This document shows, piece by piece, positions 9,442 to 16,552 of a stretch of 43,763 nt of DNA. Made by a program: the position numbers and the translations under genes. Numbering within the stretch: position 1 is the first letter of the stretch; each line of letters opens with the position of its first letter. The stretch lies in contig CAMJDT010000017.1 of NCBI GenBank assembly GCA_946404495.1, forward strand, positions 1-43,763. Direction: 5' to 3'. The notes beneath the pieces were generated by a model. It did no database searches, was not told the DNA's origin, and worked only from the letters and a program-made list of their open reading frames with translations. The stretch comes from an uncultured Bacteroidales bacterium (lineage in GTDB: Bacteria > Bacteroidota > Bacteroidia > Bacteroidales > Paludibacteraceae).

Positions 9442-9451
9442 TACTATCTAC

Positions 9452-9487
9452 AAAAGCGGTAACCCGCCTATGAGGATTACCGCTTTT
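9452..9487 (-). terminator. Intrinsic terminator of the ATPase gene
   Basis: Eleven-bp perfect stem (AAAAGCGGTAA at 9452-9462 with TTACCGCTTTT at 9477-9487) around a 14-nt loop. On the minus strand it begins 27 nt after the ATPase stop and ends in a U-run. The A/U tracts on both sides could make it bidirectional. Confidence 0.85.
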
Positions 9488-9513
9488 ACTATACGTGGTG
9501 TTAGCACCGTTTA

Positions 9514-10722
9514 TCAGTACATAAATCCGAACAGATACAACGGAATCGTGTTCCCGACACCGTATTCAATCTCATCCAATGCCAGATAACTGTCGGCGAT
9601 TCCCTTAATCTGGTCAAATGTCTTTCCTGCTCCGCCAACCTCAAAGGTATATCGGCCGTCTATCAGGTAATCACCCTTAACAGGCAGCACCACCTGATGA
9701 GCCTGACGCAATTGGTTCACAAAGAATGTCTCGCGCAGAGTGCCTTCGTTCACCGTTTTGGTCAACGCATACATCTGATTGCCGTTATTGAGATAGATCT
9801 TGTCCGGACGAGATAGTGTCTTATAACTGTTACTCTCCTTATTGACAAGCATCAGCAGACCGGCCTTCTCCATCAAATGGAGCAACTTAATGACGATATC
9901 ACGCGTTGCTTCGATCTCACGGCATAAGATGCTGATATTCGGCTCTAACGGCACTTGAGTTGCCAAGATCATCAATAGCTTCTGCGCCTTCTGAAGCGTA
10001 GGCAGGCTGATGTCATCTACACGAGGTATATCGTAATAGATAATCAGCGACATCAGGTGCTCCAACCGGCTCAGATAATCTTGCCCTGCTTCTAATACAA
10101 AAGGATAGTAGCCTCGTTTTAGATAGTCGTTAAAATGCATCAAAGGCTTGATAGACGATGCTATCTCACCGGCCAAAGCCGTGTGATGGAGCAGTACATC
10201 CTCCATAGAGACAGCCTCATGACTGTATATCCCGTTGAAAAGCAAATACTCCCTAAATGAGAATCCCTGCAAATCATATATCGTCTGCCGCCTGGACAAA
10301 TCCGCCTGAGCTTCATCCAATTGCAACACCGACGAACCGGTATACACTACCTTCAGTCCGGCAAACGAGTCAAAGACATTCTTGATCATCTGCCCCCAAG
10401 AAGACATATAATGCACTTCATCTACAAACAATGCCTCTATTCCGTGCGTATAAGCGTACTCGGCTACATCGTATAGCGTTATCAGTTGGAAACTGAAACT
10501 ATCCAATGATACATACAAAGCTTTGCTCAAGTCGGGATAGTGCTCCTTGATGTATTGCAGCAACATAGTCGTCTTACCCGTACCACGTGCACCGCGTATA
10601 CATATCAAACGGGCATCCCAATTGATGCGATCGTACAGATACCTCTTGTGCGTCAGACTCACCTCGTTGACTCGACGAATGTAATCACTCTGCAGTTGCC
10701 TAAATTGAATCTCTTGTAGCAT
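9514..10722 (-). CDS. AAA+ ATPase, AAA_14/DUF4143 family
   Basis: 402 residues from the ATG at 10722, chosen because AAAGGA lies about 9 nt upstream and the family starts here; an upstream in-frame ATG at 10827 falls before the predicted promoter. Walker A is GARGTGKT (about residues 42-49), Walker B is ALFVDEVHYM, and sensor 1 is VVYTGSS. The C-terminal half carries the DUF4143 winged-helix and nuclease-like region ending in a FEVGGAGKTFDQIKG segment. These ATPases are common in Bacteroidetes and archaea and move horizontally; their function is unsettled. The gene stands alone between 29-bp direct repeats (9413, 10886), has its own promoter (10752-10783), two operator-like palindromes and its own terminator, so it looks like a self-contained accessory unit. 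Confidence 0.85.
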   Translation of the reverse strand: MLQEIQFRQLQSDYIRRVNEVSLTHKRYLYDRINWDARLICIRGARGTGKTTMLLQYIKEHYPDLSKALYVSLDSFSFQLITLYDVAEYAYTHGIEALFVDEVHYMSSWGQMIKNVFDSFAGLKVVYTGSSVLQLDEAQADLSRRQTIYDLQGFSFREYLLFNGIYSHEAVSMEDVLLHHTALAGEIASSIKPLMHFNDYLKRGYYPFVLEAGQDYLSRLEHLMSLIIYYDIPRVDDISLPTLQKAQKLLMILATQVPLEPNISILCREIEATRDIVIKLLHLMEKAGLLMLVNKESNSYKTLSRPDKIYLNNGNQMYALTKTVNEGTLRETFFVNQLRQAHQVVLPVKGDYLIDGRYTFEVGGAGKTFDQIKGIADSYLALDEIEYGVGNTIPLYLFGFMY

Positions 10723-10751
10723 AATTCGTTTCCTTTTTTCAAAATCCGCTG

Positions 10752-10783
10752 CAAAATTACAACTTTTATTTTGAAAAAGCAAA
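10752..10783 (-). promoter_or_regulatory. Bacteroidetes-type promoter for the ATPase gene
   Basis: On the minus strand, TTTG (10780-10783), 20 nt, then TAATTTTG (10752-10759), matching TTTG-N19/20-TAnnTTTG. The -7 box is 30 nt from the chosen start codon. Confidence 0.65.
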
Positions 10784-10798
10784 TTTTTCTGCAAATTT

Positions 10799-10846
10799 TT
10801 ACTTTCCAAAAGTAATTTTCTTGTCAAAATTCACTTTTGCAAAAGT
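10799..10846. promoter_or_regulatory. Two operator-like palindromes upstream of the ATPase promoter
   Basis: ACTTTTGCAAAAGT at 10833-10846 is a perfect 14-bp palindrome. A variant, TTACTTTCCAAAAGTAA, lies at about 10799-10815. The centres are about 32 nt apart, roughly three helical turns, just upstream of the -33 box. This looks like a paired binding site for a dimeric regulator; the regulator is unknown. Confidence 0.4.
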
Positions 10847-10867
10847 AAATTGCGGTAATCCACCATG

Positions 10868-11083
10868 TCAAAGGTCGTTTTTTATCGTCCATTTCCGTAC
10901 CGACGGGGAGGTACGATTAACACAAACAACATACGCAACCGGGCTAATGCCAAGCAGACCGAAAAAGAAGATACACCATCCTATGTGGATAGGAAAGTGT
11001 ATCAAATTAAGGTACGTATGTATCTTGCGTTGTGCATAAGCTGTAGAGTGTCGTCGTGTGTTGCCACGATACCGTTTTCTGTC
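10868..11083 (-). pseudogene. Open frame for a possible small membrane protein, no ATG; remnant or decoy
   Basis: A minus-strand frame is open from a stop at 11084-11086 to TGA at 10868-10870 (71 codons) and encodes a clear hydrophobic segment (GWCIFFFGLLGISPVAYVVC) followed by a basic tail. It has no ATG; a TTG before IHFPIHIGW is the only reasonable start. A good promoter (11168-11199) points into it. The right 29-bp repeat lies within it and an imperfect hairpin spans 10970-11003. It may be the 3' remnant of a small membrane protein gene, or an RNA; the family is not recognised. Apart from this, the 624-nt gap between the ATPase and dnaK shows only regulatory sites. Confidence 0.3.
10886..10914. 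repeat. 29-bp direct repeat, right copy, flanking the ATPase gene
   Basis: One mismatch to 9413-9441 and same orientation, 1473 nt apart. Contains the same GTACC/GGTAC hairpin. Confidence 0.85.
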
Positions 11084-11167
11084 TTATGTTAATAATTTGG
11101 GCGGTGTGGCGCCCGGTTAATTATCAATTTTTGTCCCGTGCGGGATGATCTCTTTCGAAATCGAGTG

Positions 11168-11199
11168 CAAAGGTACTACTTTTTTTTGATATGACCAAA
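11168..11199 (-). promoter_or_regulatory. Bacteroidetes-type promoter without a clear gene downstream
   Basis: On the minus strand, TTTG (11196-11199), 20 nt, then TACCTTTG (11168-11175). It points toward the degenerate frame at 10868-11083. It shares the CATAT-type extension after the -33 box seen at other promoters in this window. Confidence 0.55.
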
Positions 11200-11297
11200 T
11201 AATTTGGTAAAAAATGTATCACAATTCTAAAATTGTAATCTCTACATTGCAAAATACCGTCGTCCTTGTCTCACGCGCGCGTATATAAATAAGGCAT

Positions 11298-11326
11298 AAA
11301 AAAACAGGGGCGGAATCCGTCCCTGT
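11298..11326 (-). terminator. Intrinsic terminator of dnaK
   Basis: GC-rich stem ACAGGG...CCCTGT (11304-11326) followed on the minus strand by a run of seven U (plus-strand A at 11298-11304), 20 nt after the dnaK stop. Confidence 0.85.
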
Positions 11327-11346
11327 TGTAATTGGTAAGCATTCGC

Positions 11347-13317
11347 TTACTTCACTTCCTCGAAGTCGACGTCTTCGGCCGAGCCGGACTTATTGTCCGA
11401 AGAAGGATTGCCATTACCGCCTCCGAAAGGACCGTTGGCGCCGCCGAAAGGACCGTTCTGACCGAAGGGGCCGTTCGGACCGCCCTGACCGGCGTTGGCT
11501 CCACCTTGGGCGTTGGCGGCGTTGTACATCTCCTGGCTGGCAGCCTGGAAGGCAGTCATCAACTCGTTGTTGTACTTCTCGCACAGATCAGCGTCCTTCT
11601 TCTCGTACGCCTCCTTGAGGTTCTTGAGCGCAGCCTCGATCGGCGCTTTCTTGTCAGCGGGGATCTTATCGCCCAGTTCGGCGAGTTGCTTCTCCGTCTG
11701 GAAGATAGTAGCGTCGGCTTTGTTGAGTTTGTCAGCCGTCTCTTTGGCCTTCTTATCAGCCTCGGCGTTGGCCTCAGCCTCAGCCTTCATGCGCTTGATC
11801 TCCTCGTCAGAAAGGCCGCTGGAAGCCTCGATACGGATCTTCTGCTCCTTACCGGTAGCTTTGTCCTTGGCGGTGACGTTGAGGATACCGTTGGCGTCGA
11901 TATCAAAGGTCACTTCGATCTGCGGTTCGCCACGACGTGCCGGCATGATGCCATCGAGGTGGAAGATACCGATCTGCTTGTTCTGCGCAGCCATCGGACG
12001 CTCACCTTGCAGGACTTTGATCTCTACAGAGGGTTGGTTGTCCACTGCGGTGGTGAAGACTTCCTGCTTCTTGGTCGGGATCGTGGTGTTGGCCTCGATC
12101 ATCTTGGTCATCACACCTCCCATTGTTTCGATACCAAGGCTCAGCGGAGTCACGTCGAGCAGCAAAACGTCCTTTACTTCGCCGGTCAGCACACCGCCCT
12201 GGATGGCAGCACCTACGGCTACTACTTCGTCGGGGTTGACGCTCTTGTTGGGCACCTTGCCGAAGAATTTCTCTACCGCCTGTTGGATAGCGGGGATACG
12301 GGTGGAACCGCCCACGAGGATGACCTCGTCGATATCGGAGGTCGAGAGACCTGCGCTCTGCAGCGCCGTACGGCAGGGAGCGATCGTGCGCTGGATGAGG
12401 TCGTCGATGAGTTGCTCAAACTTGGCACGCGTCAGGGTCTTTACCAAGTGTGCCGGCACACCGTTCACGGGCATGATATACGGCAGGTTGATCTCGGTAG
12501 AGGTAGTGTTCGACAGCTCGATCTTAGCCTTCTCAGCCGCCTCTTTCAGACGCTGCATAGCCATCGGATCCTTGCTCAGATCGGCACCGCCGTTCTCGTT
12601 CTTAAACTCCTGAACGAGCCAGTCGATGATACGATGATCGAAGTCATCACCGCCGAGGTGGGTATCGCCGTCGGTAGCTTTTACCTCGAAGACACCGTCA
12701 CCCAGTTCGAGGACGCTGACATCGTGCGTTCCACCACCGCAGTCGAAGACGACGATCTTCATATCCTTGTTACTCTTGTCAAGACCATAAGCCAAGGCAG
12801 CTGCCGTAGGCTCGTTGACGATACGGCGAACGTTCAGACCGGCGATCTCACCGGCTTCCTTGGTAGCCTGACGTTGCGAGTCGTTGAAGTATGCGGGCAC
12901 GGTGATAACGGCATCCGTCACTTCCGTTCCGAGATAGTCCTCAGCGGTCTTCTTCATCTTCTGAAGGATGATCGCCGAGATCTCTTGCGGCGTATAGAGA
13001 CGACCGTCGATATCCACACGAGGCGTGTTGTTGTCTCCGCGCGTTACTTTATACGGAACGCGTGCGATCTCCGCCGACAGACGATCATAGGTCTCACCCA
13101 TGAAACGCTTGATAGAGTGAACGGTCTTAGTAGGATTAGTGATGGCCTGACGCTTAGCGGGGTCACCCACTTTGCGCTCACCACCCTCTACGAATCCGAC
13201 TACAGAGGGGGTGGTACGCTTACCCTCAGAGTTGGTGATAACGATAGGCTCATTGCCTTCCATAACTGCGACGCAGGAATTGGTGGTTCCCAGGTCAATA
13301 CCAATAATTTTGCTCAT
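11347..13317 (-). CDS. dnaK: Chaperone protein DnaK (Hsp70)
   Basis: 656 residues beginning [20 protein letters not shown], the Hsp70 phosphate-1 signature. The other Hsp70 signatures are present: [19 protein letters not shown] and [13 protein letters not shown]. The nucleotide-binding domain covers about 1-385 and the substrate-binding domain with lid about 390-600. The C-terminal tail is a low-complexity Gly/Asn/Pro/Phe run (repeats of NGPFG) ending in EDVDFEEVK, close to the usual EEVK-type end. DnaK is the cytoplasmic ATP-dependent folding chaperone that works with DnaJ and GrpE, which are not in this window. The gene has its own upstream region with two hairpins and a five-unit 9-bp CTAG array in the leader, and its own terminator. 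Start ATG at 13317 is fixed by homology. Confidence 0.98.
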   Translation of the reverse strand: MSKIIGIDLGTTNSCVAVMEGNEPIVITNSEGKRTTPSVVGFVEGGERKVGDPAKRQAITNPTKTVHSIKRFMGETYDRLSAEIARVPYKVTRGDNNTPRVDIDGRLYTPQEISAIILQKMKKTAEDYLGTEVTDAVITVPAYFNDSQRQATKEAGEIAGLNVRRIVNEPTAAALAYGLDKSNKDMKIVVFDCGGGTHDVSVLELGDGVFEVKATDGDTHLGGDDFDHRIIDWLVQEFKNENGGADLSKDPMAMQRLKEAAEKAKIELSNTTSTEINLPYIMPVNGVPAHLVKTLTRAKFEQLIDDLIQRTIAPCRTALQSAGLSTSDIDEVILVGGSTRIPAIQQAVEKFFGKVPNKSVNPDEVVAVGAAIQGGVLTGEVKDVLLLDVTPLSLGIETMGGVMTKMIEANTTIPTKKQEVFTTAVDNQPSVEIKVLQGERPMAAQNKQIGIFHLDGIMPARRGEPQIEVTFDIDANGILNVTAKDKATGKEQKIRIEASSGLSDEEIKRMKAEAEANAEADKKAKETADKLNKADATIFQTEKQLAELGDKIPADKKAPIEAALKNLKEAYEKKDADLCEKYNNELMTAFQAASQEMYNAANAQGGANAGQGGPNGPFGQNGPFGGANGPFGGGNGNPSSDNKSGSAEDVDFEEVK

Positions 13318-13344
13318 ATTCCTTATTCTTTTAAATTATTCAAT

Positions 13345-13389
13345 CTAGTTTTCCTAGGCGTCCTAGATTTCCTAGGTTGCCTAGTTTTC
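13345..13389 (-). repeat. 9-bp tandem array (CTAG core), five units, in the dnaK leader
   Basis: Five exact 9-bp units, each CTAG plus five variable bases (CTAGTTTTC, CTAGGCGTC, CTAGATTTC, CTAGGTTGC, CTAGTTTTC), at 13345, 13354, 13363, 13372 and 13381. CTAG is self-complementary, and two units contain CCTAGG across their junctions. The array ends 27 nt before the dnaK start, so it is probably in the 5' leader. Confidence 0.85.
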
Positions 13390-13399
13390 GGTAAGAATA

Positions 13400-13418
13400 T
13401 GACAAGTATTGTGCCAAA
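13400..13418 (-). promoter_or_regulatory. Possible dnaK promoter element (TTTGGCAC...TTGTCA)
   Basis: On the minus strand, TTTGGCAC (13411-13418), 5 nt, then TTGTCA (13400-13405). This resembles a sigma-54 -24/-12 promoter (TGGCAC-N5-TTGCA) except that GC in the -12 box is GT. No TTTG/TAnnTTTG promoter is obvious in this gap. It may instead be a heat-shock operator. Weak call. Confidence 0.25.
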
Positions 13419-13453
13419 GTCAGAAAGAGCCTTTTTGACTGCCAAAATGGCAG
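13418..13453 (-). terminator. Two tandem hairpins between the methyltransferase and dnaK
   Basis: CTGCCATTTTGGCAG (13439-13453) is a perfect inverted repeat 3 nt after the methyltransferase stop. AGTCAAAAAG/CTTTCTGACT (13418-13440) forms a second stem with one mismatch that overlaps the candidate dnaK promoter. There is no long U-run, so terminator activity is uncertain; a regulatory role is possible. Confidence 0.4.
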
Positions 13454-13456
13454 AAC

Positions 13457-14701
13457 TTATTGCACTCGGCTGGCAGTAATGAGGGTAGGACGGCCGTTTA
13501 TGCGCGTGCCAATGACATAGGTGTCGCCGCCGTCTTCAAGGCGCAGCTTGCGGCGGAGTTGCTCGGCTGACAGGGGGTAGTTGCGCACGAGGACGTTGGC
13601 ACGGCGCTCGGTTTTCGGATCTCGGTCCTCGATACGGAAGATGCGGCCGGGGAAGTCAGGGACAAGGGTGTCGGAGGTATAGAGGTGGGTATTGGAATCC
13701 AGTTTCTCGAGCCCGAAGCGCTGTGCGATGAGCCGGAAGGCTCCGGCCTTCAGGATCGCCGAGGCAGGCTCGTAGAGATAATTGATAGTTGATAATTGAT
13801 AATTGACAGTTGATTTGGCAGCGCGTTCTTCGCTGAGAGTAAAGCGGAAGGTCCAACCATAAGCGAGGTCGATTGCAATGATTGGCGTGTCTGCCTCCGG
13901 TTCGTCCTCTGCTCCGGCGGGATGATAGAGCAGCACCTCCTTGACCTCGTCGCGGATAGAGAGTACGTGCACCTGCCACGGCGTGAAGAGCTCGGAGAGG
14001 TCGCGCAAGGCAGAGGTGATATCCAGCATTGGCGAGAGCTTCAGCATAATGGCGAAAGGCGAAGTGCGATTGGCGAACGGACGGAAGAGTTGTGTCACAT
14101 CGGGCGTGCAATCGCTGAGGCGAAAGACCTTGCCTCCGTGGGCGTCGCGGCGGGCAGGATCGACGAAATAAAGGTGATTGGTTATAGGTGATTGGTGATT
14201 GGTGGATAGATATTCCTCGGCGGTGGTGTTGTGGACGGTAATGCCGTGAGGAGCTAAGTTATGAAGGGCGAGGCGGCATAGCTCGGGGTCGCGCTCTACG
14301 TAGTCGGTGTGAGTGAAGCAGCGGGAGAGGAAGAGGGTGTCGATACCAAGGCCACCGGTGAGGTCAGTGAGGTGTAAAGGTGATTGGTTATTGGTGATTG
14401 GTGATTGGTTATTGGTGATTGGTGATTGGTTATTGGTGATTGGTGATTGGTTTTCCTTTATCAGGTCGGCTTTGTAACGGGCAGTGAGTTCGGAGGAGCA
14501 TTGCTCGCAGCTGAGTCGCACCGGGAACCAGAAGTCGGGGTCGGCGACAAGTGAGGGCAGTTTGTCCTTGAGTCGCTGCCGTGCCTCGATCTGCTGGAGC
14601 GCCCAACGGAATTCGTCGTCCGACAGGGACGAAAAACGACGACGCTGCAACGCCAACTGCGCTACATCGTCGCCGAGATGGTCTGCTATAAAAGCATCCA
14701 T
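13457..14701 (-). CDS. THUMP-like domain class I SAM-dependent methyltransferase
   Basis: 414 residues. The core is a Rossmann methyltransferase: HLTDLTGGLGIDTLFLSR (motif I), YVERDPELCRLALHNL (motif II) and the acceptor-like YFVDPARR. The C-terminal part (NVLVRNYPLSAEQLRRKLRLEDGGDTYVIGTRI) fits the THUMP-like/PG_1098 ferredoxin-like domain of this Bacteroidetes family, thought to modify RNA; the target is not established. It follows the lipoprotein gene by 3 nt, so they are probably cotranscribed. Oddity: three short-repeat arrays are translated within it, at residues about 83-108 (NQSPITN repeated), 166-176 (TNHQSPITN) and 296-308 (STVNYQLSTINY), in linkers between conserved blocks. These look like expanded insertions that keep the frame. 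Confidence 0.85.
   Translation of the reverse strand: MDAFIADHLGDDVAQLALQRRRFSSLSDDEFRWALQQIEARQRLKDKLPSLVADPDFWFPVRLSCEQCSSELTARYKADLIKENQSPITNNQSPITNNQSPITNNQSPLHLTDLTGGLGIDTLFLSRCFTHTDYVERDPELCRLALHNLAPHGITVHNTTAEEYLSTNHQSPITNHLYFVDPARRDAHGGKVFRLSDCTPDVTQLFRPFANRTSPFAIMLKLSPMLDITSALRDLSELFTPWQVHVLSIRDEVKEVLLYHPAGAEDEPEADTPIIAIDLAYGWTFRFTLSEERAAKSTVNYQLSTINYLYEPASAILKAGAFRLIAQRFGLEKLDSNTHLYTSDTLVPDFPGRIFRIEDRDPKTERRANVLVRNYPLSAEQLRRKLRLEDGGDTYVIGTRINGRPTLITASRVQ
13778..13813. repeat. 7-bp array (TTGATAA type) in coding sequence
   Basis: Heptamers of the TTGATAA/TTGACAG type, translated on the minus strand as NYQLSTINY inside the methyltransferase. The same heptamer family fills several intergenic gaps in this window. 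Confidence 0.75.
14173..14204. repeat. 7-bp array (GTGATTG type) in coding sequence, short copy
   Basis: About four heptamers (GTGATTG, GTTATAG and variants) encoding TNHQSPITN in the methyltransferase. Confidence 0.75.
14378..14453. repeat. 7-bp array (GTGATTG/GTTATTG) in coding sequence, long copy
   Basis: About eleven heptamers alternating GTGATTG and GTTATTG. Three heptamers make 21 nt, so the minus-strand translation repeats every seven residues as NQSPITN. It lies between the N-terminal helical region and motif I of the methyltransferase. Confidence 0.85.
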
Positions 14702-14704
14702 AGT

Positions 14705-15178
14705 TTACCAAGTCAGTACTACGCGGAAGCGCATTACTTCGGGTGAGTAGGTAACGTCCTGCTCGTACTGGAAATCGGAGTGCGTCACTGCAAACTCGAT
14801 CCAACCCGGACCAAAGACAGCGTCCACGGTCTGCGTATAGAAGTTCCAGGTGTCATCCGAGAGCTGTTCCTCCTTATGCTGCACCTCCGGCAGGATATGC
14901 TGGTAGTTGTCATGCACACGATAGACCTGAATATTGGCCCGCTGGTACAAGTCGGCCGTCAACTCGGGGAAGTCGGCACGTGCATAGAAATAGTTATTCG
15001 CATAAGGCGAACCTTGATTGACAAAGTTGGTATAATTCCACACGTCTACCTGATAATTATAGGACTCCGTCGTGGAGGCATTCACCACCTCGGTGACTTC
15101 GGTCACATTGGTGATTCTTTGGGGCGTGCAACCGACTATCGTCAGCGCACACAGGGTTATAAACAGATATTTTTTCAT
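14705..15178 (-). CDS. Putative lipoprotein, unknown function
   Basis: 157 residues. The ATG at 15178 is chosen because it opens a lipoprotein signal (MKKYLFITLCALTIVGC, lipobox IVGC, Cys17) and lies 10 nt from a good -7 box. The mature part is mostly polar with aromatic residues (NYTNFVNQGSPYANNYFYARADFP, written here as a segment description of Asn/Tyr-rich character) and has no recognised domain. It is predicted to sit in the outer membrane or periplasm. The gene is divergent from the glucosaminidase gene, sharing a promoter region, and lies 3 nt upstream of the methyltransferase. Confidence 0.75.
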   Translation of the reverse strand: MKKYLFITLCALTIVGCTPQRITNVTEVTEVVNASTTESYNYQVDVWNYTNFVNQGSPYANNYFYARADFPELTADLYQRANIQVYRVHDNYQHILPEVQHKEEQLSDDTWNFYTQTVDAVFGPGWIEFAVTHSDFQYEQDVTYSPEVMRFRVVLTW

Positions 15179-15187
15179 AATCGGCTG

Positions 15188-15219
15188 CAAAATTACGCTT
15201 TTTTTTGCATATATGCAAA
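15188..15219 (-). promoter_or_regulatory. Promoter of the lipoprotein gene
   Basis: On the minus strand, TTTG (15216-15219), 20 nt, then TAATTTTG (15188-15195). Its -33 box is one arm of the palindrome TTTGCATATATGCAAA (15204-15219), shared with the divergent promoter. Confidence 0.7.
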
Positions 15220-15235
15220 TTTTTTTGTACCTTTG
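15204..15235 (+). promoter_or_regulatory. Promoter of the glucosaminidase-mutS2 gene run
   Basis: TTTG (15204-15207), 20 nt, then TACCTTTG (15228-15235), 19 nt before the ATG at 15255. The -33 box is the other arm of the shared 16-bp palindrome. Confidence 0.75.
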
Positions 15236-15254
15236 CGCGCTAATTTGGAATTTT

Positions 15255-16232
15255 ATGCGAAAAAACGGATTATTTTTACTGCTAACCGTGCTTCTGAGCA
15301 CCCCAATTGAGGCTCAGACGCTGCAACAGAGTTATTTGGATTACATCGCCCGCTTTCGGGCTACGGCTATTGAGCATCAGACCACGCACGGCATCCCTGC
15401 CTCCATCACCTTGGCTCAAGGACTGCTGGAGAGTGCGGCGGGTCAGTCGGAGTTGGCCCGCAATGCCAACAACCACTTCGGCATCAAGTGCACCTCCGAC
15501 TGGCAGGGCGACACGTACCGCTACGACGACGACCGCCGCGACGAGTGCTTCCGCAAGTACAATCACGCGGACTCCTCCTACGCCGACCACGCACGCTTCC
15601 TGATGCGTCCGCGCTATAAGGAGCTGTTTAATCTGCCCGTAACGGACTATAAGGGCTGGGCGTACGGTCTCTCACAATGCGGCTATGCTACCGACCCCAA
15701 CTATCCGGAGAAACTCATCAAGATCATCGAGGACTACGGTCTGGCACAGACCACCTCCGACCAGCCTGCGCAGCAGAGCACGGCGCCTGTGGTGAAGCCG
15801 GACACCGTCTATGCCATCGATACCGTGGAGTTGGCCGAAGAACAGACCTTCCGCGAGGCCAGCAGTAAGATGGGAACGGTCAGTCTCTACCACGAGCACC
15901 GCACCGGCTACCAGAACGGCAACCGCTATATCGTGGTGAACGACGGCGAGTCGTTTCAGACGCTGTCCTACCTGCTGACGATGAGCGAGAAGCGACTCAG
16001 AAAGATCAACGACGCTACCGACGGACGCGAACTGCAGCCCGGCGACCGCGTCTACCTATACCCCAAACCCCGTCGTGCCGACAAGAAGCACGCACGTTAC
16101 TACGTGCGTACGGGCGACACCGCCTGGTCGATCTCGCAGAAGTTCTGCTTTAAGATGAAGACCATCTACGACCTCAACGATATCCCTTACGGTACACCGC
16201 TGACGACGAGGCAGGAGCTTAGACTGAGATGA
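15255..16232 (+). CDS. Secreted glucosaminidase (GH73) with two LysM-type domains
   Basis: 325 residues from the ATG at 15255; earlier in-frame codons would lie upstream of the promoter. Signal peptide MRKNGLFLLLTVLLSTPIEA. The GH73 domain (about 25-170) has GIPASITLAQGLLESAAGQS with the catalytic Glu, then NNHFGIKC, YADHARFL and GYATDPNYPEKLIKIIE, all typical of N-acetylmuramoyl or glucosaminyl endohydrolases of the FlgJ/AcmA type. Two LysM-like peptidoglycan-binding motifs follow (YIVVNDGESFQTLSYLL and YYVRTGDTAWSISQKF). It should cut peptidoglycan in the periplasm. Its TGA overlaps the next gene's ATG (ATGA). Confidence 0.92.
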   Translation: MRKNGLFLLLTVLLSTPIEAQTLQQSYLDYIARFRATAIEHQTTHGIPASITLAQGLLESAAGQSELARNANNHFGIKCTSDWQGDTYRYDDDRRDECFRKYNHADSSYADHARFLMRPRYKELFNLPVTDYKGWAYGLSQCGYATDPNYPEKLIKIIEDYGLAQTTSDQPAQQSTAPVVKPDTVYAIDTVELAEEQTFREASSKMGTVSLYHEHRTGYQNGNRYIVVNDGESFQTLSYLLTMSEKRLRKINDATDGRELQPGDRVYLYPKPRRADKKHARYYVRTGDTAWSISQKFCFKMKTIYDLNDIPYGTPLTTRQELRLR

Positions 16233-16513
16233 ACCAACCGCAGTCGCTGACGGACATACTGAGCGCTTACCTACGGGAGACAGGGCTGGAGCAGACGGTG
16301 TTGGAACAACGCCTGGAAAGGCTGTGGCCCGAATTGATGGGTAAACAGGTAGCACGACTGACGGAGAAAGTAGAGATCAAGGACGGCGTCGTGCACATCA
16401 AGATCCGTTCGGCGGCACTTAGGCAGCAGTTGTTTGACTGCCGGGGCAAGGTGGTGGAGAAACTGAATAAGGCAGTCAATGCTAATGTCATTAAGTCAAT
16501 ACGATTGACTTAA
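16229..16513 (+). CDS. DUF721 (DciA-like) protein
   Basis: 94 residues. The sequence (DILSAYLRETGLEQ, then WPELMGKQVARLTEKVEIKDGVVHIKI, then ALRQQLFDCRGKVVEKLN) matches the DUF721 fold. The family includes DciA, a loader of the replicative helicase in bacteria lacking DnaC; Bacteroidetes members are short like this one. Function here is inferred from the family only. It overlaps the glucosaminidase stop by 4 nt, implying translational coupling. Confidence 0.85.
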   Translation: MNQPQSLTDILSAYLRETGLEQTVLEQRLERLWPELMGKQVARLTEKVEIKDGVVHIKIRSAALRQQLFDCRGKVVEKLNKAVNANVIKSIRLT

Positions 16514-16517
16514 TGAC

Positions 16518-16552
16518 AGATTTAAGATTTAAAATTTAAGATTTAAGATTTT
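16518..16552. repeat. 7-bp array (ATTTAAG type) before mutS2
   Basis: Tandem TTTAAGA/TTTAAAA heptamers fill the 39-nt gap and run directly into the TTG start of mutS2. Confidence 0.7.

Noticed and set aside
13400..13418. Sigma-54 promoter of dnaK
   Set aside because: The -12 box has GT in place of GC and no enhancer-binding site is visible, so it is kept only as a weak regulatory call.
11332..13479. Long plus-strand open frame of 715 codons opposite dnaK
   Set aside because: It is fully antisense to dnaK and has no family signature. The dnaK frame shows the complete Hsp70 sequence. The antisense frame comes from codon choice in a highly expressed gene.
14378..14453. Frameshift or pseudogene in the methyltransferase
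   Set aside because: The array keeps the reading frame and the flanking motifs are intact, so the gene is not broken.
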